Counted from the first letter of the stretch, positions 6,817 through 19,305 are shown. The stretch: DNA of 64,000 nt from an uncultured Pelagibacteraceae bacterium (GCA_902596745.1 CACJUZ010000001.1:124001-188000), one strand, 5' to 3'. Numbers and translations: made by a program. Notes: generated by a model not told the origin, from the sequence alone.

Positions 6817-8007
6817 ATGTCGAAGGAAAAGTTTAATAGAAGTAAACCGCATTGTAACATTGGTACAATCGGACACGTAGACCACGGTAAAACAACATTA
6901 ACAGCTGCAATTACAAAAGTACTTGCGGAAGCTGGAGGTGCTAAATTCGTTGCATATGATCAAATTGATAAAGCGCCTGAAGAAAAAGAGAGAGGTATTA
7001 CAATTTCGACAGCACACGTTGAATATGAAACTGCCAAAAGACACTATGCTCATGTTGATTGCCCAGGTCACGCAGACTATGTAAAAAACATGATCACAGG
7101 TGCTGCTCAGATGGATGGAGCAATATTAGTTGTAAATGCAGCTGATGGTCCAATGCCACAAACAAGAGAACATATTCTTTTAGCACGTCAAGTAGGAGTT
7201 CCTGCGATTGTAGTTTTCCTAAACAAAATTGATACTGTAAAAGATAAAGAGTTAGTTGATCTTGTTGAAGAGGAAATTAGAGAATTACTAACTTCATATA
7301 AGTTTCCTGGAGACAAAATTCCAATCATTAAAGGTTCAGCACTTAATGCAGTTGAAGGTAAAGATGAAGCAACTGGAAAAAATGCAATTATGGAATTAAT
7401 GAAAGCTGTTGACGAAACTATACCTCAACCTGATAGACCTAAAGATAAACCTTTCTTGATGCCTGTAGAAGATGTTTTCTCAATATCTGGAAGAGGTACA
7501 GTGGTAACTGGAAGAGTTGAACAGGGAGTAATAAAAGTAGGTGAAGAGATAGAGATAGTTGGAATTAGGGACACAAAAAAATCAGTTTGCACTGGTGTTG
7601 AAATGTTTAGAAAACTTTTGGATAGTGGTGAAGCTGGTGATAACATTGGAGCGCTTTTAAGAGGTATAGAAAGAACTGATGTTGAAAGAGGTCAAGTATT
7701 AGCTAAACCTGGTTCAGTTACTCCACATACTGAATTTGAATGTCAGGCTTACATCTTAAAAAAAGAAGAAGGTGGAAGACACACTCCATTTTTCACTAAA
7801 TACAGACCGCAATTTTATTTCAGAACTACCGATGTTACAGGAGAAGTTACACTTCCTTCTGGAACAGAAATGGTAATGCCTGGAGATGACGGAAAGTTTA
7901 GTGTTAAATTAATTACTCCGATTGCTATGAGCCAAAACTTAAATTTTGCTATTAGGGAAGGTGGTAAAACTGTAGGAGCTGGCGTAGTAACTAAGATAAT
8001 TAAATAG
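6817..8007 (+). CDS. tuf: Elongation factor Tu
   Basis: This is a 396-residue GTPase that delivers aminoacyl-tRNA to the ribosome. GHVDHGKT (19-26), the RGITI switch, DCPGH near 81 and NKID near 136 form the GTP site; the two beta-barrel domains follow. The length is normal. A purine-rich AAGAGGAAAA precedes the ATG. The stop codon TAG (8005-8007) shares its last two bases with the first two of tRNA-Trp. The usual second tuf behind fusA is not present, so this may be the only copy. Confidence 0.98.
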   Translation: MSKEKFNRSKPHCNIGTIGHVDHGKTTLTAAITKVLAEAGGAKFVAYDQIDKAPEEKERGITISTAHVEYETAKRHYAHVDCPGHADYVKNMITGAAQMDGAILVVNAADGPMPQTREHILLARQVGVPAIVVFLNKIDTVKDKELVDLVEEEIRELLTSYKFPGDKIPIIKGSALNAVEGKDEATGKNAIMELMKAVDETIPQPDRPKDKPFLMPVEDVFSISGRGTVVTGRVEQGVIKVGEEIEIVGIRDTKKSVCTGVEMFRKLLDSGEAGDNIGALLRGIERTDVERGQVLAKPGSVTPHTEFECQAYILKKEEGGRHTPFFTKYRPQFYFRTTDVTGEVTLPSGTEMVMPGDDGKFSVKLITPIAMSQNLNFAIREGGKTVGAGVVTKIIK

Positions 8008-8081
8008 GAGCGTAGCTCAATTGGTAGAGCGCCGGTCTCCAAAACCGGAGGCTGTGGGTTCGAGTCCCTCCGCTCCTGCCA
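8006..8081 (+). tRNA. tRNA-Trp (CCA)
   Basis: This is a 76-base cloverleaf with encoded CCA. The acceptor AGGAGCG pairs with CGCTCCT, the anticodon loop CTCCAAA gives anticodon CCA, and the T-loop is TTCGAGT. Its first two bases are part of the tuf stop codon, so the tRNA must be cut from a tuf-containing transcript. secE begins 13 bases downstream. Confidence 0.93.
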
Positions 8082-8094
8082 AATATAAATTATT

Positions 8095-8286
8095 ATGAAA
8101 AATCCGTTAAAATTTTTGCAGGAAGTTAAACAAGAAGCTTTCAGAATTTCTTGGCCAACGAAAAAAGATACTATGACAGGGGCGCTAATGGTATTTGGTT
8201 TAGCTTCAATAGCAGCTATTTTCTTTTTGCTTTTAGATCAAATTTTAAGATTTTTATTAAATATAATTTTAAACCTAAGCTTTTAA
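8095..8286 (+). CDS. secE: Preprotein translocase subunit SecE
   Basis: The 63-residue protein has one membrane segment (about residues 30-60) after a KQEAFRISWPTKKDT amphipathic helix, the conserved SecE signature. This is the short single-span form typical outside gammaproteobacteria. It clamps SecY in the translocation channel. The stop codon is immediately followed by the nusG ATG. Confidence 0.95.
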   Translation: MKNPLKFLQEVKQEAFRISWPTKKDTMTGALMVFGLASIAAIFFLLLDQILRFLLNIILNLSF

Positions 8287-8811
8287 ATGAATTGGTATAT
8301 CGTACAGGCATACTCTGGTTTTGAGAAAAAAGTTGTAGAGAGTATCAAAGAAGAGTTAAAGAGACATAAACTAGAAAATAGCTTGGATCAATTATTAATT
8401 CCAACACATCAGGTAACTGAGGTTAAAAAGGGCAAAAGAACTAAGAAAGAAAAAAAATATTTTCCAGGGTATGTACTTATTAAAATTGAATTAACCAAGC
8501 AAATTTATCATTTGATTAAAAACTTACAAAAAGTGAGTGGGTTTTTAGGCTCATCAGACAAACCCACCCCAATCTCTGATAATGAGATTAAAAGAATTTT
8601 AGGTCAAGTTTCTGAAAGTGCAGTTAATCAAAAATCTGGTATGAACTTTGAGATTGGTGAAAAAGTCAAAGTTTGCGATGGACCATTTGCCTCTTTTACT
8701 GGTTTGATTGAACAAATTGATGAAGAAAAGTCTAGACTAAAGGTTTCAGTTTCTATATTTGGTAGAGCAACTCCAGTAGATTTAGAATTTAATCAAGTGG
8801 AGAAAAATTAA
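8287..8811 (+). CDS. nusG: Transcription antitermination/elongation factor NusG
   Basis: The 174-residue protein has an N-terminal NGN domain ([18 protein letters not shown], then [11 protein letters not shown]) that binds the RNA polymerase clamp. The C-terminal KOW domain ([24 protein letters not shown]) contacts Rho or S10. The start abuts the secE stop, and rplK follows after 2 bases. Confidence 0.97.
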   Translation: MNWYIVQAYSGFEKKVVESIKEELKRHKLENSLDQLLIPTHQVTEVKKGKRTKKEKKYFPGYVLIKIELTKQIYHLIKNLQKVSGFLGSSDKPTPISDNEIKRILGQVSESAVNQKSGMNFEIGEKVKVCDGPFASFTGLIEQIDEEKSRLKVSVSIFGRATPVDLEFNQVEKN

Positions 8812-8813
8812 TT

Positions 8814-9239
8814 ATGGCTAAAGAAATAACAGGTTATGTAAAATTACAAATTAAAGGTGGACAAGCTAATCCAGCCCCACCTGTAGGCCCAGCACTTGGT
8901 CAAAGAGGAATTAATATAATGGAATTTTGTAAAGCTTTTAATGAAAAAACAAAATCTTTTATGGGCAAACCAGTTCCTGTTGTAATCACAGTATATAAAG
9001 ATAAAAAATTTGACTTTGTAATAAAGTCTCCACCTGCTTCACATTTTATTAGAGAGGCTGCAAAATTAAAAAGTGGTTCAAAAGAACCAGGAAGAGTAGT
9101 TGCAGGATCCATCACTTTGAAACAAGCAGAGGCAATAGCTAAAGAGAAAATGAAAGATTTGAATGCATTTGATTTAAAAGAAGCAACAAAAATAATATGT
9201 GGTTCTGCAAGATCTATGGGTATTGAGGTTAAAGAATGA
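8814..9239 (+). CDS. rplK: 50S ribosomal protein L11
   Basis: The 141-residue protein has the N-terminal [22 protein letters not shown] segment and a C-terminal rRNA-binding domain ending in [12 protein letters not shown]. It forms the stalk base with 23S rRNA. It overlaps rplA by 4 bases (ATGA). Confidence 0.98.
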   Translation: MAKEITGYVKLQIKGGQANPAPPVGPALGQRGINIMEFCKAFNEKTKSFMGKPVPVVITVYKDKKFDFVIKSPPASHFIREAAKLKSGSKEPGRVVAGSITLKQAEAIAKEKMKDLNAFDLKEATKIICGSARSMGIEVKE

Positions 9240-9922
9240 AAAAAAAATCTAAAAGATATAAATTGTTAGAAAAGAAAAAAATTAGAGAAAAAGTCGGACT
9301 TGATAAATCTTTTTCTTTAGTAAAAGACACTTGCACATCAAAAATGGACGAGTCAATTGATCTATCAGTCAAAATTAATACAAAACAATCAAAAGGTGGA
9401 GATTTTAACTTAAGAACGGTTGTAAAACTTCCTCATGGTAATGGAAAAAAATTTAAAATAGCTGTTTTGTGTGAACAAGAAAAAGTAGACGATGCAAAAA
9501 AAAATGGAGCAGATATTGCAGGCTCACAAGACTTATTAGATAAAATTTCTAGCGGTAAATTAGATTTTGATAAATTAATTTGTACACCGGGCATGATGAG
9601 CAAAATTGGTAAACTTGGAAAAATTTTAGGACCAAAGGGACTTATGCCAAATCCAAAACTTGGAACAGTTTCAAATGATTTAAAAAAATCAATTACAGAT
9701 ATTAAAACAGGTTTAATTGAGGTTAAAAACGATAAAGATGGAAATTTAGCATTATCAATTGGTAGAAAAAGTTTTACTAAAGAAAAACTTGAAGAAAATT
9801 ATAAGTTTTTCATTGAGTTTTTAAAAAAAGAAAAACCAGAAAATATAAAAGGTGAGTTTATAAAAAATATTTTCTTGACCTCTACTATGGGCATTTCTTA
9901 TAAATTAGGAGGTAAAAACTAG
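9236..9922 (+). CDS. rplA: 50S ribosomal protein L1
   Basis: The 228-residue protein of the L1 stalk has the conserved [19 protein letters not shown] segment and a C-terminal [10 protein letters not shown]. In other bacteria L1 also represses its own operon by binding the rplK leader; here rplK follows nusG after only 2 bases, so that leader site would lie within nusG if it exists. Confidence 0.97.
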   Translation: MKKKSKRYKLLEKKKIREKVGLDKSFSLVKDTCTSKMDESIDLSVKINTKQSKGGDFNLRTVVKLPHGNGKKFKIAVLCEQEKVDDAKKNGADIAGSQDLLDKISSGKLDFDKLICTPGMMSKIGKLGKILGPKGLMPNPKLGTVSNDLKKSITDIKTGLIEVKNDKDGNLALSIGRKSFTKEKLEENYKFFIEFLKKEKPENIKGEFIKNIFLTSTMGISYKLGGKN

Positions 9923-9924
9923 CT

Positions 9925-10437
9925 ATGATGAGCAAGGAAAATAAAAAAAATTACATTGAAGAAATGAAAAAAAACTTTTCCTCAAACAATTCTGTAATGA
10001 TAGCTCAATATCAAGGTTTAAACGTAAATGAACTTGATGAGTTAAGAAATCAATTAAGAGAGAAAGGTATTCTATTTAAAATTACAAAAAATCGAATTAC
10101 AAAAATCGCCATCAAGGAAACTCCGGTAAAAGATTTAGAAAAATATTTTTCAGGACCTACTGCAGCAGCTTTATCATCAGATCCTATAACAACAGCAAAA
10201 ATTTTAACTAAATTTGCAAAATCTCACAATAAACTAAAAATAATAGCTGGTTTTATGGATGGTAAGGTTTTAGACCAAAAAGAGGTGGCTATAATCGCCA
10301 CATTACCTTCTTTAGAAGAAGCAAGAGCTAAAATAGTGGGTATTTTATCATCACCAGCACAAAAATTAGTAAGTATTTTACTTGCACCTGGCTCAAAAAT
10401 TGCTAATTTAGCGCGCGCGAAGAGTTTAAAAAATTAA
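9925..10437 (+). CDS. rplJ: 50S ribosomal protein L10
   Basis: The 170-residue protein holds L7/L12 dimers on the stalk. N-terminal VMIAQYQGLNVNELDELRNQLR and a C-terminal helix SSPAQKLVSILLAPGSKIANL, which would bind L12, are visible. Two consecutive ATGs (9925 and 9928) could serve as start. Only 2 bases separate it from rplA, so the L10 leader site known from other bacteria has little room and is not apparent. Confidence 0.96.
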   Translation: MMSKENKKNYIEEMKKNFSSNNSVMIAQYQGLNVNELDELRNQLREKGILFKITKNRITKIAIKETPVKDLEKYFSGPTAAALSSDPITTAKILTKFAKSHNKLKIIAGFMDGKVLDQKEVAIIATLPSLEEARAKIVGILSSPAQKLVSILLAPGSKIANLARAKSLKN

Positions 10438-10452
10438 TTACAAGGATCATTT

Positions 10453-10821
10453 ATGTCAGATTTAAACAAAATTATAGAAGACTTATCAAAACTAACTGTT
10501 GTGGAAGCAGCCGAGCTTTCAAAACAACTCGAAGAAAAGTGGGGTGTTACAGCAGCAGCTCCAGTAGCAGCAGCAGCAGCACCAGGCGCAGCACCTGCAG
10601 GTGAAGAGAAATCAGAATTTTCTTTATTTTTAGCTTCTGCAGGAGATAAAAAAATTAATGTTATAAAAGAAGTTAGAGCGATAACAGGCTTAGGCTTAAA
10701 AGAAGCAAAAGATTTAGTTGAAGGAGCTCCTAAAGAAATTAAAGCAGGCGTTCCAAAAAAAGATGCCGATGAATTTAAGAAAAAACTTGAAGCAGCCGGC
10801 GCTAAAGTAGAATTAAAGTAA
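10453..10821 (+). CDS. rplL: 50S ribosomal protein L7/L12
   Basis: The 122-residue protein has an N-terminal dimerisation helix, an Ala/Pro-rich hinge (about residues 33-50) and the C-terminal factor-binding domain with [30 protein letters not shown] precedes the start. A hairpin separates it from rpoB. Confidence 0.98.
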   Translation: MSDLNKIIEDLSKLTVVEAAELSKQLEEKWGVTAAAPVAAAAAPGAAPAGEEKSEFSLFLASAGDKKINVIKEVRAITGLGLKEAKDLVEGAPKEIKAGVPKKDADEFKKKLEAAGAKVELK

Positions 10822-10842
10822 TTTAAAATTTAAGACTTAATT

Positions 10843-10864
10843 ATTACAAGGTAATGCTTGTAGT
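10843..10864 (+). promoter_or_regulatory. Hairpin between rplL and rpoB
   Basis: ATTACAAG (10843-10850) pairs with CTTGTAGT (10857-10864) over a 6-base loop, with one G-U. No T-run follows, so it is more like a processing or attenuation element than a full terminator. rpoB starts 11 bases later. Confidence 0.4.
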
Positions 10865-10875
10865 AAAACTAATTA

Positions 10876-13800
10876 ATGGAATTATCTTTTACTCAAAAAA
10901 AAAGTATTAGAAAAAGTTTTGGTAAGCTTAAAGAGGGCTTATCAATACCAAATCTTATTGAAGTCCAAAAAAATTCATATCAAGAATTTCTATCTTCAAA
11001 AGCGCTTAATGAACAAATGAATAATCTATCAAAAGGGATAGATAAAGTTTTTAAAAGTATTTTTCCAATTGACGATAACTCAGATAAATCAACTCTCGAG
11101 TATATTTCATATAAACTAGAAAAACCTAAATTTGATGTTTTAGAGTGCAAACAAAGAAGTTTGACTTACTCTGCTTCTTTAAAAGCTAATTTAAGATTAG
11201 TTGTTTACGATATTGACACTGAAAATAATACTAAACAAATTTTATCTGCTAAAGAGCAAGAAGTTTTTATAGGAGAACTTCCTTTAATGACACCAAGTGG
11301 TACGTTTGTTGTGAATGGAGTAGAAAGAGTTGTGGTAAATCAAATGCACAGAAGTCCTGGAGTATTTTTTGACCACGATAAAGGAAAAACTCATTCTAGT
11401 GGTAAATTATTGTTTAATTGTAGAATTATACCTGGGAGAGGATCTTGGTTAGATTTTGAATTTGATCCAAAAGATATTCTTTATTTCAGAATTGATAGAA
11501 AAAAGAAATTACCCATTACAACAATATTATTTGCATTGGGTCTTTCAAAAGAAAAGATTATAAAAAATTTTTACTCTACAAGCAAATTCAAATACGATGA
11601 AAAAAATAACAAATGGATTACTAATTTTGAAATAAATAATTATAAAAGGCCTGTCAAACTATCTTTTGATTTAATTGATGCCAAAAATAATAAAAAAATA
11701 CTATCTAAAGGTGAAAAATTAAATTTTATAATTGCAAAAAAACTTGAAGAAAAAAACCTAAAAGAAATTTTTGTATCTAATGATGAATTAATAGGAAAAT
11801 ATACATCAAAAGATCTAATTGATAAAAATAATAATCTGATTTTATCATCAGGCTCTGATTTGAATGCTGAGATAATAGATAAAATTAAAAATGAAGAATT
11901 AAGAACCCTAGAACTTGTAAATATTGACCCAATTAATAAAGGCCCATATTTACTTGAAACTTTAAAAATAGATAAAAATTTAACCAAATCCGATGCATTA
12001 AATGATATCTATAAAGTATTGAGACCTGGCGAAGCACCAACTATTGAAATCGCAGAAGAAGTTTTTAAAAATCTTTATTTTAATAAAGACAGATATGACC
12101 TTTCTGAAGTTGGAAGAGTAAAATTAAATTCAAAACTTAATTTAAACAGAGATGAAAAAGATAACACGTTAGATACTTCGGATATTATTGCGATAATTAA
12201 ATTTATGCTTGATTTAAGAGATGGAAAAGGAGAGGTAGATGATATTGATCATTTAGGTAACAGAAGAGTAAGATCTGTAGGTGAACTTGTAGAAAATCAA
12301 TTTAGAATAGGTCTTTTAAGAATGGAGCGAACTGTAAAAGAGAAAATGTCTACATTTTTAGAAATCGAGTCTGCTATGCCACAAGATTTAATAAATGCAA
12401 AGCCAATTACAACATCTTTAAAAGATTTTTTTGCGACTTCACAGCTTTCACAGTTTATGGATCAAACAAATCCATTGTCAGAAATCACTCATAAGAGAAG
12501 AGTTTCCGCTTTAGGGCCTGGCGGGTTAACTAGAGAAAGAGCAGGCTTTGAAGTAAGAGATGTTCACCCAACACACTACGGAAGAATTTGCCCAATAGAA
12601 ACTCCAGAGGGACCAAACATTGGATTAATTAACAGTTTAGCAACATACTGTAGAGTAAATAAATTTGGTTATATCGAAAGCCCTTATAAAAAGGTAGTCA
12701 AAGGCAAAGTAACAAGTGAAATCGAATACCTTTCAGCTATAGAAGAGGAAAAATATACTATTGCTCAAGCTAACTCATCACTGAAACAAGACGGATCTTT
12801 TGAGGAAGACCTAGTTGCTTGTAGAAAAAATTTAAACTTTCAATTATCTAACAAGGACAATATCGATTATATTGATGTATCACCAAAACAACTAGTATCG
12901 GTTGCTGCAGCGTTGATACCATTTCTTGAAAATGATGACGCAAATAGAGCTTTGATGGGATCTAATATGATGAGGCAAGCAGTTCCTTTGTTAAAACCTG
13001 AGTCTCCTCTCGTAGGAACAGGAATAGAGTCTGATGTTGCTTTAGACTCCGGAGTAACTATTGTTGCTAAGAGGACAGGAGTGGTAGACAAAATTGATGG
13101 AAAAAGAATTGTAGTTAAAGCTACAGAGGTAAAAGACCTATCACAGTCTGCCGTAGATATTTATAATTTATCTAAATTTAAAAGATCAAATCAAAATACT
13201 TGTATTAACCAAAAACCACTAGTTAAAGTTGGAGACCAAATTAAAAAAGGAGATATTATAGCTGATGGACCTGCTACTAAACTTGGCGAGTTGGCACTAG
13301 GTAAAAACGTGACTGTAGCTTTTATGCCTTGGCAAGGTTATAATTTTGAAGACTCAATACTAATTTCTGAAAGATGTGTTACCGATGACGTTTTTACATC
13401 AATACATATAGAAGAATACGAAGCTATGGCTCGAGACACAAAACTCGGAGCAGAAGAGATAACTAGAGATATTCCAAATGTCAGTGAAGAAAGCTTGCGA
13501 AATCTAGATGAGTCTGGAATAGTTTATGTTGGTGCTGAAGTAAAACCGAGCGACATATTAGTCGGCAAAGTCACACCTAAAAGTGAAACTTCTTCTAGTC
13601 CTGAGGAAAAACTTTTAAGATCTATTTTTGGAGAAAAGGCTACAGATGTAAGAGACTCCTCATTAAAATTACCATCTGGAAGCGCAGGAGTAGTAATTGA
13701 TGTAAGAGTATTCAATAGACATGGAATTGAAAAAGATGAAAGATCTATAGCTATTGAAAGATCAGAAATCGAATTAGTTCAAGAAGACAGAAAAGTTGAA

Positions 13801-14967
13801 GAAGAGATTTTAAATAGAAACATTAAGTCAAGAGCTACAGATTTATTAAAAAATCAATCTATTAATAAAAGTTATAAAGAATTAAAAGCTGGCCTAACCT
13901 TGAATGATAATGATTTAAAAAATTTAGGATTAAAAGATTTATGGAAAATTTCCTTTAAAGAAGAAAAAATAAATGAAAATATTTTAAAATTAAAGAATCA
14001 ATATGATAATGCACTAGAGGACATTAATTTAAGATTTGACGATAAAGTAAATAAGATTCAACAAGGTGATGATTTGCTCCCAACTGTTATGAAAGTAGTT
14101 AAAGTATTTGTAGCAGTGAAAAGAAGGCTAATGCCTGGAGACAAAATGGCTGGTAGACATGGTAACAAGGGTGTAGTGAGTAAAATAGTTCCAGTTGAGG
14201 ATATGCCTTATATGGAAAATGGTAAACCTGTTGATATTGTTTTAAATCCACTTGGTGTACCAAGCAGGATGAACGTTGGACAAATTCTTGAAACACACTT
14301 GGGTTGGTCATGTTCAGAGCTAGGAGATCAAATAAAATCATATTTAAAAGATTTTGAAAATGAATTTGAAAAATTAAAAAATAAATTAAAAGATATTTAT
14401 GGCAAAGAATATTACGACAATGTTATATCTAAATTATCAAAAAAAGAAATTTTTGAGCTTTTAGGAAATATTTCTAATGGAATACCAATTGGTACACCGG
14501 TATTTGATGGTGCATCTACAAAAGATATAACTAAAATGTTGGATTTAGCAAAACTCCCTTTGAGCGGACAAACAAATCTTTGGGATGGAAGGACTGGCGA
14601 AAGGTTCGACCGACCCGTTACCGTTGGCACAATATACATGTTAAAATTAAATCATCTTGTAGAGGACAAGATACATGCTAGATCCACTGGACCTTATAGT
14701 TTGGTAACTCAACAACCCCTTGGAGGAAAGGCTCAATTAGGAGGACAAAGATTTGGTGAAATGGAAGTTTGGGCTTTAGAGGCTTATGGCGCATCTTACT
14801 CATTACAAGAAATTTTAACTGTTAAATCAGACGATGTTGCTGGTAGAACAAAAGTATATGAGACAATAGTAAAAGGTAATAATAACTTTGAGTCTGGAGT
14901 TCCAGAGTCTTTTAATGTTTTGATAAAAGAGATAAGAGCTTTAGGATTGAATATTGAATTAAACTAA
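10876..14967 (+). CDS. rpoB: RNA polymerase beta subunit
   Basis: The 1363-residue subunit has a rifampicin-pocket region near residues 517-590 ([20 protein letters not shown], then SALGPGG) with the usual sensitive-type residues. [12 protein letters not shown] near residue 1087 is the catalytic-centre segment. The C-terminal [20 protein letters not shown] is intact. rpoC follows after 4 bases. Confidence 0.99.
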   Translation: MELSFTQKKSIRKSFGKLKEGLSIPNLIEVQKNSYQEFLSSKALNEQMNNLSKGIDKVFKSIFPIDDNSDKSTLEYISYKLEKPKFDVLECKQRSLTYSASLKANLRLVVYDIDTENNTKQILSAKEQEVFIGELPLMTPSGTFVVNGVERVVVNQMHRSPGVFFDHDKGKTHSSGKLLFNCRIIPGRGSWLDFEFDPKDILYFRIDRKKKLPITTILFALGLSKEKIIKNFYSTSKFKYDEKNNKWITNFEINNYKRPVKLSFDLIDAKNNKKILSKGEKLNFIIAKKLEEKNLKEIFVSNDELIGKYTSKDLIDKNNNLILSSGSDLNAEIIDKIKNEELRTLELVNIDPINKGPYLLETLKIDKNLTKSDALNDIYKVLRPGEAPTIEIAEEVFKNLYFNKDRYDLSEVGRVKLNSKLNLNRDEKDNTLDTSDIIAIIKFMLDLRDGKGEVDDIDHLGNRRVRSVGELVENQFRIGLLRMERTVKEKMSTFLEIESAMPQDLINAKPITTSLKDFFATSQLSQFMDQTNPLSEITHKRRVSALGPGGLTRERAGFEVRDVHPTHYGRICPIETPEGPNIGLINSLATYCRVNKFGYIESPYKKVVKGKVTSEIEYLSAIEEEKYTIAQANSSLKQDGSFEEDLVACRKNLNFQLSNKDNIDYIDVSPKQLVSVAAALIPFLENDDANRALMGSNMMRQAVPLLKPESPLVGTGIESDVALDSGVTIVAKRTGVVDKIDGKRIVVKATEVKDLSQSAVDIYNLSKFKRSNQNTCINQKPLVKVGDQIKKGDIIADGPATKLGELALGKNVTVAFMPWQGYNFEDSILISERCVTDDVFTSIHIEEYEAMARDTKLGAEEITRDIPNVSEESLRNLDESGIVYVGAEVKPSDILVGKVTPKSETSSSPEEKLLRSIFGEKATDVRDSSLKLPSGSAGVVIDVRVFNRHGIEKDERSIAIERSEIELVQEDRKVEEEILNRNIKSRATDLLKNQSINKSYKELKAGLTLNDNDLKNLGLKDLWKISFKEEKINENILKLKNQYDNALEDINLRFDDKVNKIQQGDDLLPTVMKVVKVFVAVKRRLMPGDKMAGRHGNKGVVSKIVPVEDMPYMENGKPVDIVLNPLGVPSRMNVGQILETHLGWSCSELGDQIKSYLKDFENEFEKLKNKLKDIYGKEYYDNVISKLSKKEIFELLGNISNGIPIGTPVFDGASTKDITKMLDLAKLPLSGQTNLWDGRTGERFDRPVTVGTIYMLKLNHLVEDKIHARSTGPYSLVTQQPLGGKAQLGGQRFGEMEVWALEAYGASYSLQEILTVKSDDVAGRTKVYETIVKGNNNFESGVPESFNVLIKEIRALGLNIELN

Positions 14968-14971
14968 AATT

Positions 14972-17900
14972 ATGTCTAAAAGTTTACAAAAAAATATAGA
15001 TAACCGTAACATTTCTTCTGAAAATAATTTTGGAAGTATAAAAATAACTTTAGCAAGTCCCGACAAAATTAAATCTTGGTCTTTTGGCGAAATTAAAAAA
15101 CCAGAAACTATAAATTATAGAACTTTCAGACCTGAAAAAGATGGTCTTTTCTGCTCAAGAATTTTCGGTCCCGTTAAAGATTATGAATGCCTTTGTGGAA
15201 AATATAAAAGAATGAAATTCAGAGGAATCATTTGTGAAAAATGTGGTGTTGAAGTAACTAAATCAAACGTTAGACGTGAAAGAATGGGCCATATTGATCT
15301 TGCATGTCCTGTGGCACACATATGGTTTTTAAAATCATTACCTAGCAGAATATCTCTTGCTATTGATATGAAATTAAAAGAGGTAGAAAAAGTTCTTTAT
15401 TTTGAGAGCTTTATTGTCATAGAGCCTGGTCTTACAAAACTTAAAAAAGGACAATTGCTTAATGAGGAAGAATTAATAAAAGCACAAGAAGAATTTGGAG
15501 AAGATGCTTTTACTGCGGGTATTGGAGCTGAAGCGGTAAGAGAAATACTAATAAACCTTGATTTAAAATTAGAGCAAAAAAAATTAAGAGAGTCATTAAA
15601 AGAAATAAAATCTAAAGTAACAGAAGAAAGGACTATAAAAAGATTAAAGCTTATTGAGTCTTTTATAAATTCTGGAAACAAACCTGAGTGGATGATTTTA
15701 ACAACTGTACCAGTAATTCCACCTGAATTAAGACCTTTAGTTCCTCTTGATGGAGGGAGATTTGCAACATCAGATCTGAACGATCTTTATAGACGGGTAA
15801 TAAATAGAAATAATAGATTAAAAAGACTCTTAGATCTTAAGGCTCCCGACATTATTGTAAGAAATGAAAAAAGAATGCTCCAAGAGTCAGTTGATGCTCT
15901 TTTTGATAATGGTAGAAGAGGAAGAGTTATTACCGGAACAGGTAAAAGACCTCTAAAATCTTTAGCTGAAATGTTAAAAGGAAAACAAGGTAGATTTAGA
16001 CAAAATCTTCTTGGAAAAAGAGTTGATTATTCTGGAAGATCCGTAATTGTTGTTGGTCCAGAATTAAAGTTACATCAATGTGGTTTACCAAAAAAAATGG
16101 CATTAGAATTATTTAAACCCTTTTTATACGCAAGATTAGATAAACTAGGTTTAGCAACTACGATTAAGCAGGCAAAAAGGTTAGTTGAGAAAGAAAAAAG
16201 TGAAGTTTGGGATGCACTTGAACATATAATAAGAGAACATCCTGTTTTATTAAATAGAGCCCCGACTTTGCATAGGCTTGGTGTTCAAGCTTTCGAAGCT
16301 AAATTAATTGAGGGTAATGCGATAGAACTTCACCCACTAGTTTGTGCTGCTTTCAATGCCGACTTTGATGGAGATCAAATGGCAGTGCACATACCATTAA
16401 GTCTTGAGGCGCAATTAGAAGCAAGAGTTTTAATGATGTCAACAAACAACATACTAAGCCCATCTAATGGTAAACCAATAATTGTACCTAGCCAAGATAT
16501 TGTTTTAGGAATATATTATTTATCTCAAGCCTCAAAATCAGATAAACCAAAAGGCGTATTTTCAAATATAGATGAGATTGAACAAGCACTTGAAAATAAA
16601 TCAATAAGCCTTCATACAAAAATAATATCAATATTTGAAACAGTCGACCAAAATAATAAAGTTGTTAAACAGAAATACACAAGTACAGCAGGAAGATTTT
16701 TATTAGCAAATTTATTACCAAAAAATTTTAATATAAAGTTTACTCTAGTAGATAAATTACTAACTAAAAAAAATGTTTCAGAAGTTATTGATACTATCTT
16801 TAGATATTGTGGACAAAAAGAAACAGTTATCTTTTGCGACAAAATAAAAACTTTAGGATTTAAACATGCTTTTAAAGCAGGCATCTCTTTTGGTAAAGAT
16901 GATTTAATAATACCAAAAACTAAAGAAAATCTGATCAATGATACAAAAAAAAGAATAGAGGAGTATGAAAAACAATACTCAGATGGTCTTATAACTCGAG
17001 GAGAAAAGTATAATAAAGTTGTAGATATCTGGTCTAAATGTACTGATACAGTAGCTAATGAGATGATGAAAGAAATCTCTTCTGCTGAAAAGGTTTATGA
17101 AAATGATAGAATTGAAACTAATTCAGTTTATATGATGGCAGACTCTGGAGCAAGAGGATCTCAAGCACAGATGAAACAACTTGCTGGAATGAGAGGACTT
17201 ATTGCTAAACCATCAGGTGAAATTATTGAAACTCCTATAATTTCTAATTTTAAGGAAGGGCTATCAGTTCTAGAATATTTTAATTCAACACATGGAGCCA
17301 GAAAAGGATTAGCAGATACCGCTCTTAAAACAGCTAATTCAGGTTATTTAACAAGAAGACTATGCGATGTTGCTCAAGATATACAAATTACTTCTGCCGA
17401 ATGTGATATTAAAAAAAGATCTTCAATAAATATTTCAGAAATTATAGAGGGTGGAAATATTTTAGTAAGTTTATCAGAAAGAGTTCTAGGTAGAGTAATT
17501 GCAGAAAATATTAAACATCCTATAAGCGGAGAATCAATTATCAATAAGGGTAAACTTATAGACGAGGAAGACTGTGAAAAAATAGATGCAGCTGGAGTAA
17601 AATCTGTACAGGTGTATTCAGTAATTACCTGTGCCTCAAAAAAAGGTGTTTGTGCCACTTGTTATGGAAGAGATTTATCTAGGGGAAAACTCGTAAGTAT
17701 AGGGGAAGCTATAGGTATGATTGCTGCCCAATCAATTGGTGAACCAGGTACTCAGTTAACAATGAGAACTTTTCACGTAGGCGGAACTGCTCAAATTAAA
17801 GAAGAGTCTCAAATTATTTCCCAAACAAAAGGAAAATTAAAAATTATAAACAAAAATCTTATTGAGGACTCCAAAAAAAATATAATAGTTATGGGAAGAA

Positions 17901-19144
17901 ATACCCAATTAAGCATCGAAGATGATAACAAACGTCAACTGGCAATTTATAAAGTAAACTATGGTTCGAAGCTGTTCTTTAAAGATGGAGACAGCATAGA
18001 AAAAGGAAAAAAAATTGCTGAATGGGACCCTTATACATTACCAGTAATTGCTGAAACATCTGGTATTGTAAACTATATGGACCTTGTAGAAGGAACTTCA
18101 ATTACTGAAACATTAGACGACGCAACTGGGATATCATCAAAATCCGTTACAGACTGGAAATCAGTAAGTAAAAACTCTGAGTTAAAACCAAGATTAACTT
18201 TAAGAAATGATAAAGGAGAAATTATAAAAAAAGCAGACGGAAACGAAGCAAGATATTATTTAGTACCAGATACAATTCTTTCAGTTAAAGATGGTCAAAA
18301 AGTTTCAGCTGGCGATGTTCTAGCCAGACTACCTAAAGAAACATCAAAAACTAAAGATATAACTGGCGGTCTACCAAGAGTTGCTGAACTTTTTGAGGCT
18401 AGGAGACCAAAAGATAGTGCAATAATTGCAGAAAATGACGGTGTAATTGAATTTGGAAAAGAAGTTAGAGGTAAACAAAAAATATCTATTGTTTCTTCTA
18501 AAGGAGATACTTCAAACTACTTAATACCGAAAGGTAAACATGTAAATTTCAATCAAGGTGAAAAAATAAAAAAGGGGGAATATTTATTAGATGGCAGCCC
18601 AGCACCACATGATATTTTAAGAATTTTGGGAGTAGAAAAATTAACGGAATACTTTGTAAGTGAAGTTCAAGAGGTTTACAGGTTACAAGGAGTGGTAATT
18701 AACGATAAACATATTGAAACAATAGTAAGACAAATGCTTAAAAAAGTTGAAGTTAAAGATCCTGGAGACTCAGAATTATTGTTAGGAGAAATTTTAGACT
18801 TAAACGATATAAAAAACATTAACGAAAAATTATCCAACGATAAGAAAAAACCTGTGTCTTTTGAAAGAGTATTATTAGGTATCACAAAAGCATCCTTACA
18901 AACTAACTCATTTATTTCGGCAGCTTCTTTCCAAGAGACAACTAGAGTTTTAACCGACGCATCTATTAAAGGAAAAGTAGATAATTTAGAAGGATTAAAA
19001 GAAAACGTCATTGTAGGTAGGTTGGTCCCTGCTGGCACAGGATTAACTAAAATGGGGTGGGATAAAGAGGCACAAAAAGAAGATCAGCTAAGATTAGAGG
19101 AATTAAAAAAAGAAGAGCAAGAATCAGCGTCTGCGGCTGAATAA
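14972..19144 (+). CDS. rpoC: RNA polymerase beta' subunit
   Basis: The 1390-residue subunit has an N-terminal zinc-binding group (CLCGKYKR, then CEKCGVEV near residues 70-90). The Mg-binding [12 protein letters not shown] lies near residue 460, and the second zinc site [13 protein letters not shown] near residue 886. The bridge and trigger regions ([14 protein letters not shown]) are intact. It ends the secE-to-rpoC cluster. Confidence 0.99.
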   Translation: MSKSLQKNIDNRNISSENNFGSIKITLASPDKIKSWSFGEIKKPETINYRTFRPEKDGLFCSRIFGPVKDYECLCGKYKRMKFRGIICEKCGVEVTKSNVRRERMGHIDLACPVAHIWFLKSLPSRISLAIDMKLKEVEKVLYFESFIVIEPGLTKLKKGQLLNEEELIKAQEEFGEDAFTAGIGAEAVREILINLDLKLEQKKLRESLKEIKSKVTEERTIKRLKLIESFINSGNKPEWMILTTVPVIPPELRPLVPLDGGRFATSDLNDLYRRVINRNNRLKRLLDLKAPDIIVRNEKRMLQESVDALFDNGRRGRVITGTGKRPLKSLAEMLKGKQGRFRQNLLGKRVDYSGRSVIVVGPELKLHQCGLPKKMALELFKPFLYARLDKLGLATTIKQAKRLVEKEKSEVWDALEHIIREHPVLLNRAPTLHRLGVQAFEAKLIEGNAIELHPLVCAAFNADFDGDQMAVHIPLSLEAQLEARVLMMSTNNILSPSNGKPIIVPSQDIVLGIYYLSQASKSDKPKGVFSNIDEIEQALENKSISLHTKIISIFETVDQNNKVVKQKYTSTAGRFLLANLLPKNFNIKFTLVDKLLTKKNVSEVIDTIFRYCGQKETVIFCDKIKTLGFKHAFKAGISFGKDDLIIPKTKENLINDTKKRIEEYEKQYSDGLITRGEKYNKVVDIWSKCTDTVANEMMKEISSAEKVYENDRIETNSVYMMADSGARGSQAQMKQLAGMRGLIAKPSGEIIETPIISNFKEGLSVLEYFNSTHGARKGLADTALKTANSGYLTRRLCDVAQDIQITSAECDIKKRSSINISEIIEGGNILVSLSERVLGRVIAENIKHPISGESIINKGKLIDEEDCEKIDAAGVKSVQVYSVITCASKKGVCATCYGRDLSRGKLVSIGEAIGMIAAQSIGEPGTQLTMRTFHVGGTAQIKEESQIISQTKGKLKIINKNLIEDSKKNIIVMGRNTQLSIEDDNKRQLAIYKVNYGSKLFFKDGDSIEKGKKIAEWDPYTLPVIAETSGIVNYMDLVEGTSITETLDDATGISSKSVTDWKSVSKNSELKPRLTLRNDKGEIIKKADGNEARYYLVPDTILSVKDGQKVSAGDVLARLPKETSKTKDITGGLPRVAELFEARRPKDSAIIAENDGVIEFGKEVRGKQKISIVSSKGDTSNYLIPKGKHVNFNQGEKIKKGEYLLDGSPAPHDILRILGVEKLTEYFVSEVQEVYRLQGVVINDKHIETIVRQMLKKVEVKDPGDSELLLGEILDLNDIKNINEKLSNDKKKPVSFERVLLGITKASLQTNSFISAASFQETTRVLTDASIKGKVDNLEGLKENVIVGRLVPAGTGLTKMGWDKEAQKEDQLRLEELKKEEQESASAAE

Positions 19145-19180
19145 TCACTCGTTTTTAATCAATTATAAAGCCAAAAATCG

Positions 19181-19208
19181 TTGACTTTTTCAAGTTCGGT
19201 GCTAGTTT
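19181..19208 (+). promoter_or_regulatory. Promoter of the rpsL operon
   Basis: TTGACT (19181-19186), 16 bases, TAGTTT (19203-19208), with a TG one base before the -10 box as in extended -10 promoters. It sits in the 161-base gap after rpoC. Confidence 0.45.
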
Positions 19209-19223
19209 AGCGCAATTTTGAAA

Positions 19224-19260
19224 GTTAGAAGTAAGGCTTAATTTAACCTTAAACACTAAC
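19224..19260 (+). promoter_or_regulatory. Stem-loop in the rpsL leader
   Basis: GTTAG (19224-19228) pairs with CTAAC (19256-19260), and inside it TAAGG with CCTTA, separated by a small internal loop and a 10-base apical loop. It would lie in the mRNA leader of rpsL-rpsG-fusA. Its role is unknown; ribosomal-protein autoregulation is possible. Confidence 0.35.
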
Positions 19261-19305
19261 AACGATTGATAAATGGTTTTCCTTCCTTTTACTTCAAAAT
19301 AAATT

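Noticed and set aside
9925-10452. L10 leader-type autoregulatory structure around rplJ
   Set aside because: Only 2 bases separate rplA and rplJ and no stable stem is visible there.
14099-14341. Minus-strand open frame within rpoB
   Set aside because: Fully opposite a highly conserved part of rpoB; no start signal or homology seen.
19194-19208. GTTC-N7-GTTT overlapping the rpsL -10 box, resembling an SOS box
   Set aside because: The second half ends in T rather than C, and SOS repression of S12/EF-G would be harmful; likely chance in a promoter.
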